Shown: piece after piece, positions 61,770 to 64,000 of the stretch
How the letters are laid out: each line of letters starts with the position of its first letter
Position numbering within the stretch: the stretch's first letter is position 1
Assembly (NCBI RefSeq): GCF_004745075.1
Contig: NZ_RHFH01000006.1
Span: 124,001-188,000 of the forward strand
DNA from: Brevibacterium sp. S111
GTDB lineage: Bacteria > Actinomycetota > Actinomycetes > Actinomycetales > Brevibacteriaceae
DNA length: 64,000 nt
Direction: 5' to 3'
Position numbers and translations under genes: made by a program
Notes under the pieces: generated by a model
What the model saw: the letters and a program-made list of their open reading frames with translations, nothing else
Database searches by the model: none
What the model was told of the DNA's origin: nothing

Positions 61770-62621
61770 TTGACCGAAACCATCCGCAATGCCCGTGCCG
61801 CAGCTCTGCCCGCCAAGCTCTCCCGGTCCTGGCTGCTCGTCAACGCTGCCAAAGAGGAGAGCTTCACTCCCGCGCAGACCTCGGAAGCGGATTCCGTCAT
61901 CTTCGACCTCGAGGCTTCCGTCGCCGAAGACAAGAAGCTCGACGCCCGCGACAATGTCGTACGCGCCCTCGAGAACGGAATGTCCGCCTGGGTGCGCATC
62001 AACAAGATGGAATCCGAGTTCTGGGATGACGACCTCGCCGCGATCGCGATGCTCCCCGGCCTGCGCGGAGTGATGCTGCCGGAGACCGAACGCCCCGAGC
62101 AGGTGTCCTACACTGCGATGCGCGCAAAGGCAGGCCTGCCCGTGCTCGCGCTCCTCGAATCCGCACGCGGAGTCGAGAACGCCACCCGAATCGCCGAGGC
62201 GCCCGGCACTTTCCGGCTCGCGTTCGGCACCAATGACTTCCGCAAGGACACCGGCTTCTCCGGTGATCCCATGGCCCTGGCCTACGCACGATCGCGCCTG
62301 ACCATCGCCTCCCGTATGGGTGGCCTGCCCGGCCCCATCGACGGCCCGTCGGCCGCCGATGCCGATGCCGAGAAGGTCTGGTCCGACGCCGAGATCACCC
62401 ACATGATGGGCATGACCGGCAAACTCGTGCTCAGCATCGACCAGGTCAACACCCTCAACGAGGCGATGAGCCCGAGCGAGGACGAACGTGACTGGGCCCG
62501 GCAGATGCTCGAAGCCGCGGAGGGCGGATCCGAGATCACCGACGGCTCCTACCTCCCGCGCCTGGCCCGCGCGAAGAAGATCGCTTCGCTGGCCGACACC
62601 TACGGCCTCTGGAACGCTTGA
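61770..62621 (+). CDS. HpcH/HpaI aldolase or citrate-lyase-beta-like (CitE) protein
   Basis: A 283-residue TIM-barrel lyase. SWLLVNAAKEES, ADSVIFDLEASVAEDKKLDARDNVV (with the metal-binding Asp-Leu-Glu), WVRINKMESEFWDDDL, LESARGVENATRIA (metal Glu) and LAFGTNDFRKDTG follow the family order. Related proteins cleave citramalyl-CoA, malyl-CoA or similar. The start is TTG at 61770, with AGAGAAAG upstream; no ATG fits. It overlaps the PAP2 gene by four bases. Which CoA ester it uses is not known. Confidence 0.82.
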   Translation: MTETIRNARAAALPAKLSRSWLLVNAAKEESFTPAQTSEADSVIFDLEASVAEDKKLDARDNVVRALENGMSAWVRINKMESEFWDDDLAAIAMLPGLRGVMLPETERPEQVSYTAMRAKAGLPVLALLESARGVENATRIAEAPGTFRLAFGTNDFRKDTGFSGDPMALAYARSRLTIASRMGGLPGPIDGPSAADADAEKVWSDAEITHMMGMTGKLVLSIDQVNTLNEAMSPSEDERDWARQMLEAAEGGSEITDGSYLPRLARAKKIASLADTYGLWNA

Positions 62622-63361
62622 GCAGGCAGCCCAGCTGGCTGCTGTGGTCGACGCTGCCGGCCGTCCTGCTCGTCATCGCCTTCGGCTTGTGGCTGCGCCT
62701 CGACCACATCGGCCCCACTCCGGTCGATCAGTCCTGGCTCGGATTCGTCGGCCTCGACCACGGCTCCGTCCCGTACTGGGTCGCCGTCGTCCTCGCTGAA
62801 GTCGGCGGCGGCACCGGTGTCGTCATCTGCACCGGGCTGCTCACAGCACTCTTCGCTCTGCTTCGACGGTGGAGATCCGCTGCCTTCCTGGCCACAACGA
62901 TGCTCGCCGGCATCGCCACCTCGGAGATCCTCAAAGCCATCGTCACGCGACTGCGCCCGAGCGATCAGCTCTACGAGTCCCTCGGATTCTCCTACCCTTC
63001 GGGGCACTCGATGGGAGCCGCCGCCCTGGCGATGAGCCTGGCGATCATCGCCTCCCGTGCTCACGAACAGCGCAGGGAAGCGCGACGCGCACACGCACAA
63101 TGCGCGGATGCCGACCGTGCTCACGAACAGCAGATGAGGGCTCCGGCACCGAGGCTGCGCTTCCATTGGTCGTTCATCGCCGCGGGCGTCTGGATCCTGA
63201 CGATGATGTGGTCACGCACCGCTCTCCAGGTCCACTGGCTCACCGATACTCTCGCCGGAGCACTCATCGGCATCGCCGTTGCCGTACTCGCCGATGAGTT
63301 CTGGACTCTGCTGAGACGAAGGACCCGCTCACCCCGCTTCGCTCTGTGGCTGGCGGGATGA
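62618..63361 (+). CDS. PAP2-family membrane phosphatase
   Basis: A 247-residue protein with about five to six helices. The three phosphatase blocks are present: KAIVTRLRPSDQ (KX6RP), SYPSGHSMGAAAL (PSGH) and SRTALQVHWLTDTLAG (SRX5HX3D). Between the second and third blocks is an Arg- and Ala-rich loop (RAHEQRREARRAHAQ...RAHEQQMR) containing a 17-base repeat exactly 60 bases apart (63055 and 63115). The start is TTG, overlapping the CitE-like stop (TTGA). Substrate: lipid or isoprenoid phosphates by family. Confidence 0.88.
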   Translation: MSRQPSWLLWSTLPAVLLVIAFGLWLRLDHIGPTPVDQSWLGFVGLDHGSVPYWVAVVLAEVGGGTGVVICTGLLTALFALLRRWRSAAFLATTMLAGIATSEILKAIVTRLRPSDQLYESLGFSYPSGHSMGAAALAMSLAIIASRAHEQRREARRAHAQCADADRAHEQQMRAPAPRLRFHWSFIAAGVWILTMMWSRTALQVHWLTDTLAGALIGIAVAVLADEFWTLLRRRTRSPRFALWLAG

Positions 63362-63390
63362 ACGGGCCCTGATACGGACGCTTCGGTGAG

Positions 63391-64000
63391 TCAGTCCTCC
63401 TGCAGCGACACCGCGGTGAACGTCGATGCATTCACGGCCCCGGCGACGGCCTTGACGACCTCGTCGGAGACGACCGAGTCGACTGCGAGCACAGACAGCG
63501 CCTCATTGCTCGTCGACGCGGGCGAGACCTGCATACCGGCGATGTTGACGCTGTTGGCCCCGAGCGCCAGACCCAGCTGACCGATGATGCCCGGCCGATC
63601 CTCATAGCGGAAGATCAGCAGGTTGTCGGTCAGCTCGATCTCGAGCGAGTAGCCGTCGACCTCGGTGAGCTTCTGCACGAGTTTCGGTCCGGTCACGGTG
63701 CCCGCCACGGAGATCCGCTGTCCTGTGCTCGTCGTCGCCGTGAGTCGAGTGATATTGCGGAACGACTCGCAGTAGGGATCGGTAACGAGCTCGACGCCGA
63801 TTCCGCGCTCCTCGGCCAGCAGCGGTGCATTGACGTAGGAGACCTGGTCGGACACGACGTCCTTGAACAGGCCCTTGAGAGCGGAGAGCTTGAGGACGGA
63901 GACGTCCTTGTCCGCGATCTCACCGTTGACCTCGACCTTGAAGTGCGTGACCGAGGAGTCGGCCAGCGCATTGACGACCCGGCCGAGACGCTCAGCCAGC
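63391..64000 (-). CDS. serA: D-3-phosphoglycerate dehydrogenase, C-terminal part (5' end beyond window)
   Basis: The last 203 codons of an SerA of the long, mycobacterial type. The visible part covers the intervening domain (VTHFKVEVNGEIADKDVSVLKLSALKGLF...), GVELVTDPYCESFRNI, and the C-terminal ACT domain (NLLIFRYEDRPGIIGQLGLALGANSVNIAGMQVSP) that mediates serine feedback inhibition. The catalytic NAD domain lies past the right edge. It is convergent with the PAP2 gene. Confidence 0.93.
   Translation of the reverse strand, partial: LAERLGRVVNALADSSVTHFKVEVNGEIADKDVSVLKLSALKGLFKDVVSDQVSYVNAPLLAEERGIGVELVTDPYCESFRNITRLTATTSTGQRISVAGTVTGPKLVQKLTEVDGYSLEIELTDNLLIFRYEDRPGIIGQLGLALGANSVNIAGMQVSPASTSNEALSVLAVDSVVSDEVVKAVAGAVNASTFTAVSLQED

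Overview
The window is about 64 kb of high-GC (mid-60s percent by eye) chromosomal DNA from an actinobacterium. Gene order (ffh, ftsY, smc, mutM, rnc, rpmF, yceD, coaD, rsmD, recG, DAK2, thiL; ddl, gpsA, plsC, murA, leuD, leuC, IclR), an L32 without zinc cysteines, a DUF222-HNH protein and frequent GTG/TTG starts fit Micrococcales, perhaps Brevibacterium or a relative. The genus is an inference. It is almost entirely core genome: no prophage, IS element, CRISPR array or defence island is seen.

Layout. 1-13.5 kb (mostly minus): SRP GTPase ffh (cut by the left edge), ammonium channel amt with a GlnR-like operator, SRP receptor ftsY, a small membrane protein, smc, tRNA-Asn (plus), a PH-like membrane protein, mutM, rnc, rpmF, yceD and an MFS exporter. 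13.5-24 kb: coaD, then a GntR regulator divergent from an ehuBCDA-type ectoine/hydroxyectoine ABC importer, lodged between coaD and rsmD, genes that are usually close; then rsmD, recG, a DAK2 fatty-acid-kinase-like gene and thiL. 24-32 kb: DUF3515 lipoprotein, then a coupled minus operon murA-plsC-gpsA-PEBP-ddl for envelope precursors and phospholipid, and leuCD with a divergent IclR regulator (LtbR/NdgR type). 32-39 kb: a galactose module: DeoR regulator, sodium-solute symporter plus small membrane protein, galK, galT and an aldose 1-epimerase.

39-49 kb: DUF4282 membrane protein, tRNA-Glu and tRNA-Gln, an S33 hydrolase overlapping gltX, a FAH-family hydrolase, the helicase hrpB, a conserved actinobacterial protein of uncertain function and a zinc alcohol dehydrogenase. 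49-59 kb: a maltokinase-cap-like protein, thyX, an S51 peptidase, a lipoate ligase with its accessory domain at the N-terminus, a prolyl oligopeptidase, a GNAT, the DUF222-HNH protein and an MFS transporter. 59-64 kb: branched-chain and serine biosynthesis (ilvE, leuB, serA, the last cut by the right edge) with a coupled HpcH/CitE-like lyase and PAP2 phosphatase.

The more unusual signals are non-coding or architectural: a terminator-like hairpin inside the first codons of rnc, a GlnR-like operator with four 5-bp boxes at 11-bp spacing, a two-copy intergenic palindromic repeat, a triplicated repeat behind leuB, a shared motif in the galactose module, and repeated in-frame micro-duplications in loops of otherwise conserved enzymes. 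I found no convincing new multi-gene system.
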